Assembly: GCF_021603585.1 (NCBI RefSeq)
Contig: NZ_BQHI01000037.1
Location: 1-45,352 of the forward strand
Length of the DNA stretch: 45,352 bases
Direction: 5' to 3'
Origin: Pseudomonas sputi
GTDB lineage: Bacteria; Pseudomonadota; Gammaproteobacteria; Pseudomonadales; Pseudomonadaceae
Translations under genes and position numbers: made by a program
The notes under the pieces: model-generated
Database searches by the model: none
What the model saw: only the letters and a program-made list of their open reading frames with translations
Told to the model about the DNA's origin: nothing
Shown: positions 34,833 to 43,618 of the stretch, one piece after another
How positions within the stretch are numbered: position 1 is the stretch's first letter
Layout: each line of letters begins with the position of its first letter

Positions 34833-34883
34833 GACAGGACTCCCGAATCAAAACAGGAGGCCATGGTCGCGGTTACGCGGGGT

Positions 34884-35720
34884 TCAGTCTGGAAGGTTTG
34901 AGCAGCGCTTGCGGTAATCCGCCGGCGTCAGGTGATAGGCACGGCGGAACCAGCGCCCGAGATGGCTCTGATCGGCAAAACCGAGGGCGCTGGCGACGGT
35001 GGCGGGTGTTTCGCCACGCGCCAGAAATTGGCGGGCGCGGGCCAGCCGCAGCTGGATCAGATAGGCATGGGGCGCCAGCCCGAAAGCGGCCTTGAACGCT
35101 CGGGTCAGGCGAAAGCGATCAATCCCGCAGGCTTGGGCCACATCGTCCAGCCCGATGTCCTCGAAGGCGTGCGCGTGCAGATAATCCCGCGCCACCTGGG
35201 CCACCCAGGGCAGCCGCGGATCGAACGGCTGGCGCTTGCGCCAGTCGAGGTGGGATGTCAGCGAACCCAGCAAGGTGTCGATGGCGGTCTGGCGCACGAT
35301 GCGCAAGTCGCCTTGATGCAGGGCGTTGAAGGCCTGATTGATGGCCGTGGACAGGCGCGGATCCTGGCTCAGGGTATCGGTGAACCCGAGCTGGCTGTTG
35401 TCCGGCGCATGCTCGAACAGCACGCGCAATTCGCGCTCCAGCCAGTGCGGGTCGAGGTAAAGCATGGAATAGGTGAAACCCTCCTGCGTCGGCGCGTGCC
35501 CGTCGTGGATCTCCCCCGGTTCCAGCATGAAAATCTTGCCCGGCGTACTCAGATGACGCACGCGCCGGCAATGAAACTGCTGCACGCCCTGCTCGGTGAC
35601 ACCCACCAGAAAACTGTCGTGCCAGTGCGGATCATAGGCATGGCCCTGGAAATGGGCGCGAATCGACTCGATCCCGGTGTCGGCATCCTGAGACAGCTCG
35701 ATCCAGTTGCGTTTGTCCAC
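34884..35720 (-). CDS. AraC-family regulator with cupin sensor
   Basis: A 278-residue regulator. The N-terminal half is a cupin ligand domain (HWHDSFLVGVTEQGVQQFHC) and the C-terminal half an AraC HTH (VAQACGIDRFRLTRAFKAAF, ASALGFADQSHLGRWFRRAY). The LysE exporter gene follows after 51 bases on the same strand, so the pair resembles an exporter controlled by its substrate. Confidence 0.85.
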   Translation of the reverse strand: MDKRNWIELSQDADTGIESIRAHFQGHAYDPHWHDSFLVGVTEQGVQQFHCRRVRHLSTPGKIFMLEPGEIHDGHAPTQEGFTYSMLYLDPHWLERELRVLFEHAPDNSQLGFTDTLSQDPRLSTAINQAFNALHQGDLRIVRQTAIDTLLGSLTSHLDWRKRQPFDPRLPWVAQVARDYLHAHAFEDIGLDDVAQACGIDRFRLTRAFKAAFGLAPHAYLIQLRLARARQFLARGETPATVASALGFADQSHLGRWFRRAYHLTPADYRKRCSNLPD

Positions 35721-35886
35721 GCAAGGCTCCGAAGGCAGTGTGGGTCGTTGAGGACGTCTACGTTACCGCGACTTTGCCGATGGGTTTAGAACATTTGTGC
35801 ACGGGAGCCAGGCAGGCCATCCAGCAAATTTAATGAACCCTGAGTGCCACGGCCCGCCTAAGCCAAAGACCATCAGGAGGTAGCCC

Positions 35887-36081
35887 ATGCAACTTGAAAC
35901 CACGTGGATCGTACTGGCCGTCGTTCTTTTGCTCATTGAATTGTGGGCGATCAACCGGGTGCGCAAGAGTGAGGGGAAAGCCAGCAACAAAGGCGTCTGG
36001 ATCGTATTGATCGTGTTTGTGCCGCTGTTCGGGCTGATCGCCTGGGCATTGGCCGGGCCCAAGCACATCACGCAGGGCTGA
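35887..36081 (+). CDS. PLDc_N-type small membrane protein
   Basis: A 64-residue protein with two membrane helices (TWIVLAVVLLLIELWAI and VWIVLIVFVPLFGLIAWAL) and the PLDc_N-like arrangement of a basic turn between them. AGGAGG is directly before the ATG. It is an inner-membrane protein of unknown function, also seen as the N-terminal domain of cardiolipin synthases. Confidence 0.8.
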   Translation: MQLETTWIVLAVVLLLIELWAINRVRKSEGKASNKGVWIVLIVFVPLFGLIAWALAGPKHITQG

Positions 36082-36098
36082 AGCCCAAGGCAACCTGG

Positions 36099-36120
36099 AG
36101 CCCCGAACATTCGGGGCTTT
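36099..36120 (+). terminator. Rho-independent terminator
   Basis: AGCCCCGAA and TTCGGGGCTTTTT form a GC stem with a T tract after the PLDc_N-type gene. Confidence 0.9.
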
Positions 36121-36291
36121 TTGTTGGCCGCAGGTTTGTATCGCAGTGTGTACGAACGCCGCCCGGATACATGCCCGCGCATCAGCGAGCGAAAACGGAA
36201 ACAGCGCAGATACGTGACCCGCCTTTAATGGACTCCAGATTCGAAGGGTTCAGCCAGAACCCGGCCTTCGCCGATCACAAGGAGACTTGCC

Positions 36292-37356
36292 ATGAAGCAC
36301 GCACCACTCGCCACCGTCACCACCGGAAAAAACCGTCGTCGCCTGCTGGGCCTGTCGATTCTAGCCACCGCGCTGCTGCAATTCGGCGCCTTCGCCCAGG
36401 CACAAACCGCAGCCCCCGAGCCGGTCAAGACCGAAGCCGCCAGTGTGCAAGCCGACCTGCCCTTCGGCCCGCTCAAGCATGTGCAGGCCGGCGTACTGGA
36501 CGTGGCCTACGCTGAAACCGGCCCGGCCAATGGCCCGGTGGTGATTCTGCTGCACGGCTGGCCGTATGACATTCACAGCTACGACGCCGTCGCGCCGCTG
36601 CTGGCGGCCAAGGGTTATCGGGTGCTGATGCCGTATGCCCGGGGTTATGGCGACACGCACTTTCTGTCCGACAAGACCGTGCGCAACGGTCAACCGGCGG
36701 CGCTGGCCAGTGACGTGATCGATTTCATGGATGCGCTGAAGATCAAGCAAGCCGTGCTCGGCGGTTATGACTGGGGCGCGCGTTCGGCGGACATCGTTTC
36801 GGCGCTGTGGCCGGAGCGGGTCAAGGCACTGGTGTCGGTCAGCGGTTATCTGATCGGCAATCAGGCTGCCGGCAAGAATCCGCTGCCGCCCAAGGCCGAG
36901 CTGCAATGGTGGTATCAGTTCTATTTCGCCACCGACCGTGGTGAGGCCGGCTACAGCAAGAACACCCACGATTTCGCCAAGCTGATCTGGCAACTGGCGT
37001 CACCGAAGTGGGCGTTCGATGACGCCACGTTCGACCGCAGTGCCAAGGCGTTGCAGAACCCGGATCACGTCGCGATCACCGTGTTCAACTACCGCTGGCG
37101 CCTGGGCCTGGTGCAGGGTGAAAGCCAGTACGAGGCACTGGAGCAGAAACTCGCCACCGCACCGTCGATCAGCGTGCCGACCATCACCCTCGAAGGCGAT
37201 GCCAACGGCGCCCCGCACCCGGCGCCCGAGGACTACGCCAAGCGCTTCACTGGCAAATACCAGTTCCGTCTGATCAACGGCGGCATCGGTCACAACCTGC
37301 CGCAGGAAGACCCGAAAGCCTTCGCTCAGGCGATCATCGACGCCGATCACCTCTGA
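36292..37356 (+). CDS. Exported alpha/beta hydrolase, epoxide hydrolase-like
   Basis: A 354-residue enzyme with an export signal (KNRRRLLGLSILATALLQ, possibly twin-arginine type) and an alpha/beta fold: oxyanion HGWPYD near 89-93, nucleophile Asp160 in GGYDWGARS, acid in LEGDANGAP and catalytic His334 in GIGHNLPQEDP. The Asp nucleophile fits epoxide hydrolases or dehalogenases rather than Ser esterases. It probably acts in the periplasm. The GlxA-type regulator is convergent at the 3' end. Confidence 0.85.
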   Translation: MKHAPLATVTTGKNRRRLLGLSILATALLQFGAFAQAQTAAPEPVKTEAASVQADLPFGPLKHVQAGVLDVAYAETGPANGPVVILLHGWPYDIHSYDAVAPLLAAKGYRVLMPYARGYGDTHFLSDKTVRNGQPAALASDVIDFMDALKIKQAVLGGYDWGARSADIVSALWPERVKALVSVSGYLIGNQAAGKNPLPPKAELQWWYQFYFATDRGEAGYSKNTHDFAKLIWQLASPKWAFDDATFDRSAKALQNPDHVAITVFNYRWRLGLVQGESQYEALEQKLATAPSISVPTITLEGDANGAPHPAPEDYAKRFTGKYQFRLINGGIGHNLPQEDPKAFAQAIIDADHL

Positions 37357-37377
37357 AGCCGCACGCCGAACGGCTCG

Positions 37378-38406
37378 TCATTTGACGAGCCGTTTTTCCT
37401 TGGACGGTCGATAACCGAAATAGGCGCTGTAGCACTTGCTGAAATGACTCGGCGAGACGAATCCGCAGGCCACCAGCACGTCCACCTGGGACAGATCGGT
37501 GTGTTGCAGCAGGCGCCGGGCCTCGGTGATACGCAGCTCCATGTAATAACGCTGCGGCGTGGTGCCCAGTTGCTCCTTGAACAGCCGCTCCAGCTGACGC
37601 CGGGATCGGCCGGCATACACCGCCAGTTGCTCCAGCTCCAGCGGCTCCTCCAGATTGGCGTCCATCAGCTTCACCACTTCACGCAGCGGGGCGCTGACGC
37701 AGATGTTCTCGGTCGGCTTGATCCGCCGGTAGCGCGATTCCTCGAACGCCAGAATGTCTTCGATGCCTTCGACCAGCGCCTTGTCATGCAGCGCCTTGAT
37801 CCAGTCCAGCGCCATGTGGAACGCGCCGGACGGACTGGATGCGGTCAACCGGTCGCGGTCGATCACATAGGGTTCGCTGCTGACCTGGATCGCCTTGGAA
37901 ATCTCCGCCAGTGCCGGCCGATGTTCCGGGTGAATCGCACAGCGGTAGCCTTCCAGCACCCCTGCCCGGCCCAGGAACCACGCGCCGTTCCACAACCCGG
38001 CCAGTATTACCCCGGCCTCGGCGGCCATTTTCAGCAGGTTGATGAACTCGTCGCTCGCCTTCAATTCCGTGCGGTAACCGCCGCAGATCACCAGCAGATC
38101 CAGTTCCTGCAACACGCGGGTTTCCAGACGCGAGTCCGGGCGGATCACCAGCCCCAGATCGCTGATCACCTCGCCATCGCTCAGGCCGAAAGTGCGCGTG
38201 GAAAACAGACCGGGGCGCAGCAGATTGGCGGTGACCAGGGTGTCCAGCGCCTGAGTGAAGGCCGGCAGGGAAAAATGCTCCAGCAGCACGAACCCGGTGC
38301 GGGTCATGCGTCCCGGCCCGCTGGCGGGCTCGTTCAGGTAGCGAAGGTTCTTGCCCTTCATGCCACCGCTGAATTGGCGTCGTTCGATCAAGGTGGGGTC
38401 CGTCAT
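37378..38406 (-). CDS. GlxA-type regulator (PfpI-like domain + AraC HTH)
   Basis: A 342-residue regulator with a DJ-1/PfpI-like N-terminal domain and a C-terminal AraC HTH (LAVYAGRSRRQLERLFKEQL, GFVSPSHFSKCYSAYFGYRP). The usual Cys nucleophile position reads GLWNGAWFLG, so the domain is a ligand sensor and not an enzyme. Close relatives in Pseudomonas sense betaine, carnitine, sarcosine or arginine; the ligand here cannot be told. The start at 38406 is inside a longer open frame. Confidence 0.85.
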   Translation of the reverse strand: MTDPTLIERRQFSGGMKGKNLRYLNEPASGPGRMTRTGFVLLEHFSLPAFTQALDTLVTANLLRPGLFSTRTFGLSDGEVISDLGLVIRPDSRLETRVLQELDLLVICGGYRTELKASDEFINLLKMAAEAGVILAGLWNGAWFLGRAGVLEGYRCAIHPEHRPALAEISKAIQVSSEPYVIDRDRLTASSPSGAFHMALDWIKALHDKALVEGIEDILAFEESRYRRIKPTENICVSAPLREVVKLMDANLEEPLELEQLAVYAGRSRRQLERLFKEQLGTTPQRYYMELRITEARRLLQHTDLSQVDVLVACGFVSPSHFSKCYSAYFGYRPSKEKRLVK

Positions 38407-38476
38407 TTCGTTGTTATGGCGCCATGCTAACCGGCGACGCAGCAAATTACTCGCGAACGGTGAGTACTGCAGGGGA

Positions 38477-38495
38477 GATCGTTCCCACGCTCTGC
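38477..38495. repeat. Half of a GATCGTTCCCACGC repeat
   Basis: GATCGTTCCCACGCTCTGC lies in the 351-base region between the GlxA-type gene and the MFS gene. The second arm is degraded. A complete hairpin of this type lies at 42216-42244. No gene was seen in the rest of this gap, which should hold the two divergent promoters. Confidence 0.55.
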
Positions 38496-38757
38496 CGCCC
38501 TGCGTCCCAACGTCGCAGGCCCGGCACCTTGGCAAACGCCACACAAGGCTTAAAATCGCGCCTCCTCTTGCAGTCGCCCGACCGGCGCCTGCCCGCAGCC
38601 ATGACAACCCTCAGGTTTGAACAGCCGGCGACTTTCACGAAGTCAGCCAGGCTCAATCGCCCTGCCCGTTCGGCGGTCGTTTGTCTTCAACACACTTCGG
38701 CTTGGCACTCGCATGCGCAGAGGCGCACGTTCCGCTGTTCGATCACTTGAGGTTTTT

Positions 38758-40068
38758 ATGACACCGCGTTTGCTGGCCATGGCGCTGGCGCCCCTGCTCG
38801 GGCTATTCATTGTTGCGCTGGGCAACGGCTTTCTGTCTTCTTTGACCACCCTGCGCCTGGACGCGGCCGGCGAATCGGCGACGATGATCGGCATCGTGTC
38901 CTCGGCCTATTTCATCGGCCTGACCCTGGGTGCGATCTTCAACGATCGGCTGATCCTGCGCATCGGTCACATCCGCGCCTACACCAGCTTTGCTTCGCTG
39001 ATCGCCGCGACCATCCTGCTGCAAGGTCTGTTTTATGACACCTGGGGCTGGGTCGTGCTGCGCCTGATCAACGGCTGGGCCACGGTCGGCGTGTTTCTGG
39101 TGATCGAGAGCTGGCTGCTGCTGGCCGGTGACGCGAAGATTCGCGGCCGTCTGCTCGCGCTGTACATGATCGTCCTCTACGGCGCCGGCGTGCTGGGTCA
39201 GGCGTTTTTGGGAAAAATCACCGGTCTGGGCGACACTGCGCCGTTCATGGTCGCCGGCATGCTCGCGACCCTGTCGGTGCTGCCGATCGTGATCCTGCCG
39301 CGCGTGTCGCCATTGCTGGAACAGGTCGAACCGCTCAAGCCACGTGCGCTGCTCGGCGTATCCCCTACCGGACTGGTCGGCTGCTTCGGCTCCGGCGTGA
39401 CCATCGCGGCGATCTACACCCTGCTGCCGCTGTACCTGCAACGCATTGGCCTGAACGTCGGCGAAGTCGGCAGCATGATGGCCTGGACGATCCTCGGCGC
39501 GATGCTCCTGCAATACCCGGTCGGGCGCTGGTCCGACCGCAAGGACCGCCTGCAAGTGCTGACCGTGCTGTGCGCCGCGTGCACCGTGCTGTCGCTGGTG
39601 ATCGTGCTGGTGCCGCTGTCCTCGGCCATGCTCGCGGCGATGTTGTTCCTGCTGGGCGGCGGCGTGTTCGCGTTGTACCCGGTTGCGGTCAGCCACGCCG
39701 CCGACCGTGCGCCGGTCGAAACCCTGGTGCCGATGATTCAGGGCATGTTGCTGATCAACTCGCTGGGCTCGGCGATGAGCCCGCTGCTGATTTCCCCGGC
39801 GATGAACGCCCATGGCGAAACCGGTTTGTTCTGGGCCTTTGCGCTGGTCAATCTGAGCATGGTGACGTTCTTCTTCTGGCGTCGCGGCAAACGTCCGGTG
39901 CCGGCCAACCCGGCGCCGTTTGCGGCGGCAGCGACGTTCTCGCCAACCGGCGCCGAGCTGCGGGTGACCGAGGATTTGCGTCAGGCCGCGCAGGAGCATC
40001 CGCCGATGGTCGATGCCTTGAGTGGCGAAGCGGCGCCGGCAACGGGATCGCGCTACGAAGCCAGTTGA
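38758..40068 (+). CDS. MFS transporter, YcaD-like
   Basis: A 436-residue protein with 12 membrane helices and the MFS loop 2-3 motif (GAIFNDRLILRIGHIRAY). The start at 38758 follows GAGG. The C-terminal 40 residues are hydrophilic. It imports or exports an unidentified solute in the inner membrane; no neighbour shows which. Confidence 0.85.
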   Translation: MTPRLLAMALAPLLGLFIVALGNGFLSSLTTLRLDAAGESATMIGIVSSAYFIGLTLGAIFNDRLILRIGHIRAYTSFASLIAATILLQGLFYDTWGWVVLRLINGWATVGVFLVIESWLLLAGDAKIRGRLLALYMIVLYGAGVLGQAFLGKITGLGDTAPFMVAGMLATLSVLPIVILPRVSPLLEQVEPLKPRALLGVSPTGLVGCFGSGVTIAAIYTLLPLYLQRIGLNVGEVGSMMAWTILGAMLLQYPVGRWSDRKDRLQVLTVLCAACTVLSLVIVLVPLSSAMLAAMLFLLGGGVFALYPVAVSHAADRAPVETLVPMIQGMLLINSLGSAMSPLLISPAMNAHGETGLFWAFALVNLSMVTFFFWRRGKRPVPANPAPFAAAATFSPTGAELRVTEDLRQAAQEHPPMVDALSGEAAPATGSRYEAS

Positions 40069-40082
40069 GTTTCTGGCAGGCA

Positions 40083-40117
40083 TAAAAAAACCGGTGACTG
40101 TCGTCACCGGTTTTTTA
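40083..40117. terminator. Bidirectional terminator
   Basis: AAAAAAACCGGTGAC and GTCACCGGTTTTTT form a strong stem with A and T tracts, between convergent MFS and rlhA genes. Confidence 0.92.
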
Positions 40118-40128
40118 TTGCCTCTGAA

Positions 40129-42117
40129 TCAGTGCGGCGCGCGCGGGATCGTCTTCAGCAGATCCTCAGGGCTGATATGCCCCACCACACTGCCCGGCTG
40201 CGGCAGATTCAGGATGTGGCCCTTCATCTTGCCAATCACGTGCATTTCGCACGGCTTACAGTCGAACTTCAGGGTCAGCACTTCGTCGCCGTGAATCAGT
40301 TGCATCGGTGCGACTTTGGTCTTCACGCCGGTCACGCCTTTGGCCTGTTTCGGGCACAGGTTGAAGGAGAACCGCAGGCAGTGCTTGGTGATCATCACCG
40401 GCACTTCGCCCGCCTCTTCGTGGGCCTCGTACGCCGCGTCGATCAGCTTCACGCCGTGACGGTGGTAGAAGTCGCGAGCCTTCTGGTTGTAGACGTTGGC
40501 CAGAAACGACAGGTGCGCTTCCGGGTACACCGGCGGTGGCGTGGTCTCGGCCTTGCGCGAGCCCCGTGGGTGGGCGGCAACGCGGGCGGCGGTCAGCGCT
40601 TCGATCACTTCACGGCGCAACGACTTGAGCTGCGAGTTCGGGATGAAGAACGCTTGTGGCGCATCCAGTTTGATCGAAGTCGCGTGGTACTCGGTGGTGC
40701 CGAGCTGGCCGAGCAGGTCGTGCAAGGTGTCCAGCGCCTGTTCCGGTTTGTTGGCGACGCCGAACGGGCCTTCCAGCGCGACGCTGGCGCTGATGCCCTC
40801 TTCGCTGGTCACGGTCAGTTCCAGGCGTTCTTCACGCAGCTTCGCCAGCCAGCTCACACCGATACGACGCTCGGCAGACGTCTTGAGCAAGGCCTGCTGC
40901 CAGTTGTGGTCGAGGTTGCGGTTCAGCGGGTGGTTCGGGCGCAGTTTGTACAGGCCCTCCGGCATCTCGTTCGGCTCGACGCGGTAGCGGTAGCGCTTCT
41001 CGCCTTCTTCCTCGAACTCGCCCTTGGCCTCGGCAATGTTGGCGCGGAACCCCACCACTTCGCGCTTGACCAGCACGTTGAGGCCGTCGCCATTGGACAG
41101 CGGCTCGTGGGTGATGACCTGCATGTCACGCTTGCCGACTTTCTCGACCACGCCCACGGCCAGACCGGTGAAGGTCGGCGAATCGAACGCACCGATGTCG
41201 ATCTTGCGCTCACTGACGAAGTAGTCGGTGCTGCCACGGTGGAAGGTTTTTTCCGGGTCCGGCATGAAGAAATGCGCGGTGCGGCCGCTGGAAGCGCGGG
41301 CCAGGTCCGGGCGATCGTTGAGCACGTCGTCGAGGCGCTGACGGTAATAGGCGGTGATGTTCTTCACATAGCCCATGTCCTTGTAGCGACCTTCGATCTT
41401 GAACGAACGCACACCGGCCTCGACCAGTGCGCGGATGTTGGCGCTCTGGTTGTTGTCCTTCATCGACAGCAGGTGTTTTTCGTAGGCGATCACGCCACCC
41501 TTTTCGTCTTTGAGGGTGTACGGCAGACGGCAGGCCTGGGAGCAGTCGCCCCGGTTGGCACTGCGCCCGGTCTGCGCGTGGGAAATGTTGCACTGACCGG
41601 AAAACGCCACGCACAACGCGCCGTGAATGAAGAACTCGATGGCGGCATCGGTTTCATCGGCGATCGCGCGAATTTCCTTGAGGTTCAGTTCACGGGCCAG
41701 TACCAGTTGCGAGAAACCGGCCTGATCGAGGAACTTCGCCCGCTCAAGGGTGCGGATGTCGGTCTGGGTGCTGGCGTGCAGCTCGATGGGTGGAATGTCC
41801 AGCTCCATCACGCCCAGGTCCTGGACGATCAGCGCATCGACGCCGGCATCGTACAACTGATGGATCAGCTTGCGCGCCGGCTCCAGTTCGTTGTCGTGCA
41901 GGATGGTATTGATGGTGGTGAAGATGCGCGCGTGATAGCGACGGGCAAATTCCACCAGTTCGGCAATTTCGCTCACCTCATTGCACGCGTTGTGGCGCGC
42001 GCCGAAGCTCGGGCCGCCGATGTACACCGCGTCGGCGCCATGCAGGATGGCCTCGCGGGCGATGGCCACGTCACGGGCGGGGCTGAGCAGTTCCAGGTGA
42101 TGTTTGGGCAAGGACAT
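40129..42117 (-). CDS. rlhA: RlhA, 23S rRNA C2501 hydroxylation factor (U32 peptidase family)
   Basis: A 662-residue member of the U32 peptidase-like family, with the N-terminal LLSPARDVAIAREAILHGAD, the cysteine-rich QCNISHAQTGRSANRGDCSQ..ACRLPY region, and further cysteines in LRFSFNLCPKQ and FDCKPCEMH near the C-terminus. The length and C-terminal extension match RlhA (YdcP) rather than the shorter TrhP (YegQ). It makes 5-hydroxycytidine in 23S rRNA. It is a single gene facing the MFS gene. Confidence 0.88.
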   Translation of the reverse strand: MSLPKHHLELLSPARDVAIAREAILHGADAVYIGGPSFGARHNACNEVSEIAELVEFARRYHARIFTTINTILHDNELEPARKLIHQLYDAGVDALIVQDLGVMELDIPPIELHASTQTDIRTLERAKFLDQAGFSQLVLARELNLKEIRAIADETDAAIEFFIHGALCVAFSGQCNISHAQTGRSANRGDCSQACRLPYTLKDEKGGVIAYEKHLLSMKDNNQSANIRALVEAGVRSFKIEGRYKDMGYVKNITAYYRQRLDDVLNDRPDLARASSGRTAHFFMPDPEKTFHRGSTDYFVSERKIDIGAFDSPTFTGLAVGVVEKVGKRDMQVITHEPLSNGDGLNVLVKREVVGFRANIAEAKGEFEEEGEKRYRYRVEPNEMPEGLYKLRPNHPLNRNLDHNWQQALLKTSAERRIGVSWLAKLREERLELTVTSEEGISASVALEGPFGVANKPEQALDTLHDLLGQLGTTEYHATSIKLDAPQAFFIPNSQLKSLRREVIEALTAARVAAHPRGSRKAETTPPPVYPEAHLSFLANVYNQKARDFYHRHGVKLIDAAYEAHEEAGEVPVMITKHCLRFSFNLCPKQAKGVTGVKTKVAPMQLIHGDEVLTLKFDCKPCEMHVIGKMKGHILNLPQPGSVVGHISPEDLLKTIPRAPH

Positions 42118-42215
42118 ATATAGTTTTTAGTCAGGCTGTCACGGTCGAGGCGCGCATTGTAGCCGCGAAACGCCTGGCCGGCACGCCTGTGCTGCCGGGT
42201 GGCTGTTTTCAACCG

Positions 42216-42244
42216 ATCGTTCCCACGCGCAGCGTGGGAACGAT
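42216..42244. repeat. GATCGTTCCCACGC hairpin repeat
   Basis: ATCGTTCCCACGC and GCGTGGGAACGAT form a perfect stem around CA/G bases. It stands between the rlhA start and the RidA stop codon. The motif is a recognised type of intergenic Pseudomonas repeat and may act as terminator for the RidA gene. Confidence 0.7.
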
Positions 42245-42255
42245 CATTACGTGGG

Positions 42256-42636
42256 TCAGGCCTTCGCAGCCATCGCAGTCACTTCGACCTTCATTCCTTC
42301 AACCGCCAGCGCCGCCACCCCAACCGCCGCACGCACCGGCCAAGGCTTGGCGAAAAAGCGCTTGTACACCTCGTTGAACGCTGCGCGATCAGCCATGTCG
42401 GTCAGGTAAATGGTCAGGTGCAGCACGCGGTCCATCGAGCTGCCGGCCTTCTCCAGCGCCACTTTCAGGGCCTGCAACGTGCATTCGCTTTGCGCAGTGA
42501 CGTCGCCCAGTTCCAGGCTGCCGTCGGCACGGGTCGGAATCTGGGTCGACATCAGGATGCCGTTGAATTCGGTCACGTCCGAAGAGATCGAGTCTGCATC
42601 CGGGTCCGGGGTGTAGGTGATGTCTGGGTTGGCCAT
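42256..42636 (-). CDS. RidA/YjgF family protein
   Basis: A 126-residue protein with the RidA fold: the conserved Arg102 in WPVRAAVGVAAL, which binds the carboxylate of the enamine or imine substrate, and LHLTIYLTDMADRAAFNEVY. It would deaminate reactive enamines in the cytosol. The start at 42636 is chosen by the conserved MANPDI; the frame is open further upstream. Confidence 0.85.
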   Translation of the reverse strand: MANPDITYTPDPDADSISSDVTEFNGILMSTQIPTRADGSLELGDVTAQSECTLQALKVALEKAGSSMDRVLHLTIYLTDMADRAAFNEVYKRFFAKPWPVRAAVGVAALAVEGMKVEVTAMAAKA

Positions 42637-42829
42637 GGGAAAGTCCTTCGCTGGCAGTGAGGACGGCGCCATCGCGCGCCGTTTCGGGCGGCCAGTTTAC
42701 AGACACCGTGGCGGGTTTGAAGCCATCGCGGTTTTCGGGGGGGGGGTCGAGGAAATGTTCCAGCTTGTTTTAAGTACCCGTAAACACGTTTCGGCGACGG
42801 TGTTTAAAGACACCTGAAGTTACGCGCCA
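42637..42829. other. Intergenic region with G10 run and inverted repeat
   Basis: A run of ten G's lies at 42737-42746. TAAACAC and GTGTTTA at about 42781-42806 form an inverted repeat; a similar TTAAACA/TGTTTAA repeat lies 40 bases before copy A of the leader (3968-3985). The transcription start of the copy B leader may lie here. No gene is supported. Confidence 0.45.
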
Positions 42830-43139
42830 TTGCCCACAAATCCTTGCGCCAGAGCCTACGGCTACGCCAGAATCCGCCGGCTTGTGCGCCTTGGGGTCGG
42901 CCGGTAACTTGGATCGGGTCACTGATTTGCAGTGATCGGGTTTAGTAGCCCGTTGGTAATTGAAGAATGCACAGGCGTCTGTCAGTCAGGTATTTCCATA
43001 CCTGGATTTGATGGTGGCTGTGCGTAGGGTGCCCTCGGGCACGCCGGCTTTCTTCTTTTCCCCGGTCTACTAACCTGCGCACAGCTGCCTCCACCCCTGT
43101 TTAGTAGCTCGGGTCTGGCGGCTTCAAAACAGGAAAAGA
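42830..43139 (+). ncRNA. Candidate structured 5' leader of DUF6124 gene (copy B)
   Basis: The second complete leader. It shares a 27-base identical block with copy A (42862-42888 and 4040-4066). Stems: TCACTG 42919-42924 with CAGTGA 42930-42935; CGGG 42937-42940 with CCCG 42949-42952 around TTTAGTAG; GGTGG and CTGTGCG 43013-43024 with CGCACAG 43078-43084 and CCACC 43091-43095; GTGCC 43029-43033 with GGCAC 43038-43042 around CTCG; CCGG 43044-43047 with CCGG 43062-43065; CCTGTTT 43096-43102 with AAACAGG 43127-43133, whose end overlaps the AGGA ribosome site. CTACTAA 43067-43073 can pair with TTAGTAG at 42942-42948 or 43101-43107. Compared with copy A, several stems are kept with different bases. 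Confidence 0.6.
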
Positions 43140-43529
43140 ATGAATATGTTCAAAGTAACGCCGAATCCCCCGGTCACCGAACCGGCTAGCATCACCGACC
43201 CAACTTCGCCGTACGAATGTCCTGACTCCAAGAAATTCAACGAAGCCGCCGAACGCGCCCTCAACTACTACCTCGGCCCGCCCGGGCCCTACATCATGGC
43301 CGCGCCCTACACTCCCAACCGCCTCTACCAGGCCAACCCGGCCAGCAACACCGAATCCCTGCTCGCCGACGCCTGCGAAACCCTGGGCTCGGCCAACGTC
43401 ATGCTCAATAACCTCGTTGATGCCCTCGAAGGCCCCCACCGCAAAACCGCGCAAGGCATCGCGCAGATCGTGATGCTGGCAGAACTGGCGGTGAATCAGG
43501 TGCTCGATAACGTTGTACCGACAGAATAA
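43140..43529 (+). CDS. DUF6124 family protein (copy B)
   Basis: A 129-residue paralogue of the protein at 4318-4677, with the same TPNPP, DPTSPYE, SKKFNEAAERALNYYLG and C-terminal QIVMLAELAVNQVLDN blocks. The function is unknown; no signal peptide or membrane segment is present. The AGGA ribosome site 5 bases before the ATG overlaps the last stem of the leader. A second ATG two codons on is an alternative start. Confidence 0.8.
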   Translation: MNMFKVTPNPPVTEPASITDPTSPYECPDSKKFNEAAERALNYYLGPPGPYIMAAPYTPNRLYQANPASNTESLLADACETLGSANVMLNNLVDALEGPHRKTAQGIAQIVMLAELAVNQVLDNVVPTE

Positions 43530-43565
43530 CCACACCAACAATTTCTTGTTTGATACCACTTAACA

Positions 43566-43602
43566 TCAAAAGGGGCGATTTAAATAAATCCGCCCCCTTT
43601 CG
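43566..43602. terminator. Palindromic GGGGCGATTTAAATAAATC repeat, likely terminator
   Basis: AAAAGGGGCGATTTA and TAAATCCGCCCCCTTT are inverted around a short centre. It lies between convergent genes and belongs to the same motif family as the copies at 8000-8050 and 44751-44789. Confidence 0.7.
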
Positions 43603-43618
43603 ATTGCTTTCAACTCAA

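Noticed and set aside
40132-42123. A 663-codon open frame on the strand opposite rlhA
   Set aside because: It mirrors rlhA over its whole length, has no ribosome site, and its composition follows from the GC-rich third codon positions of the real gene.
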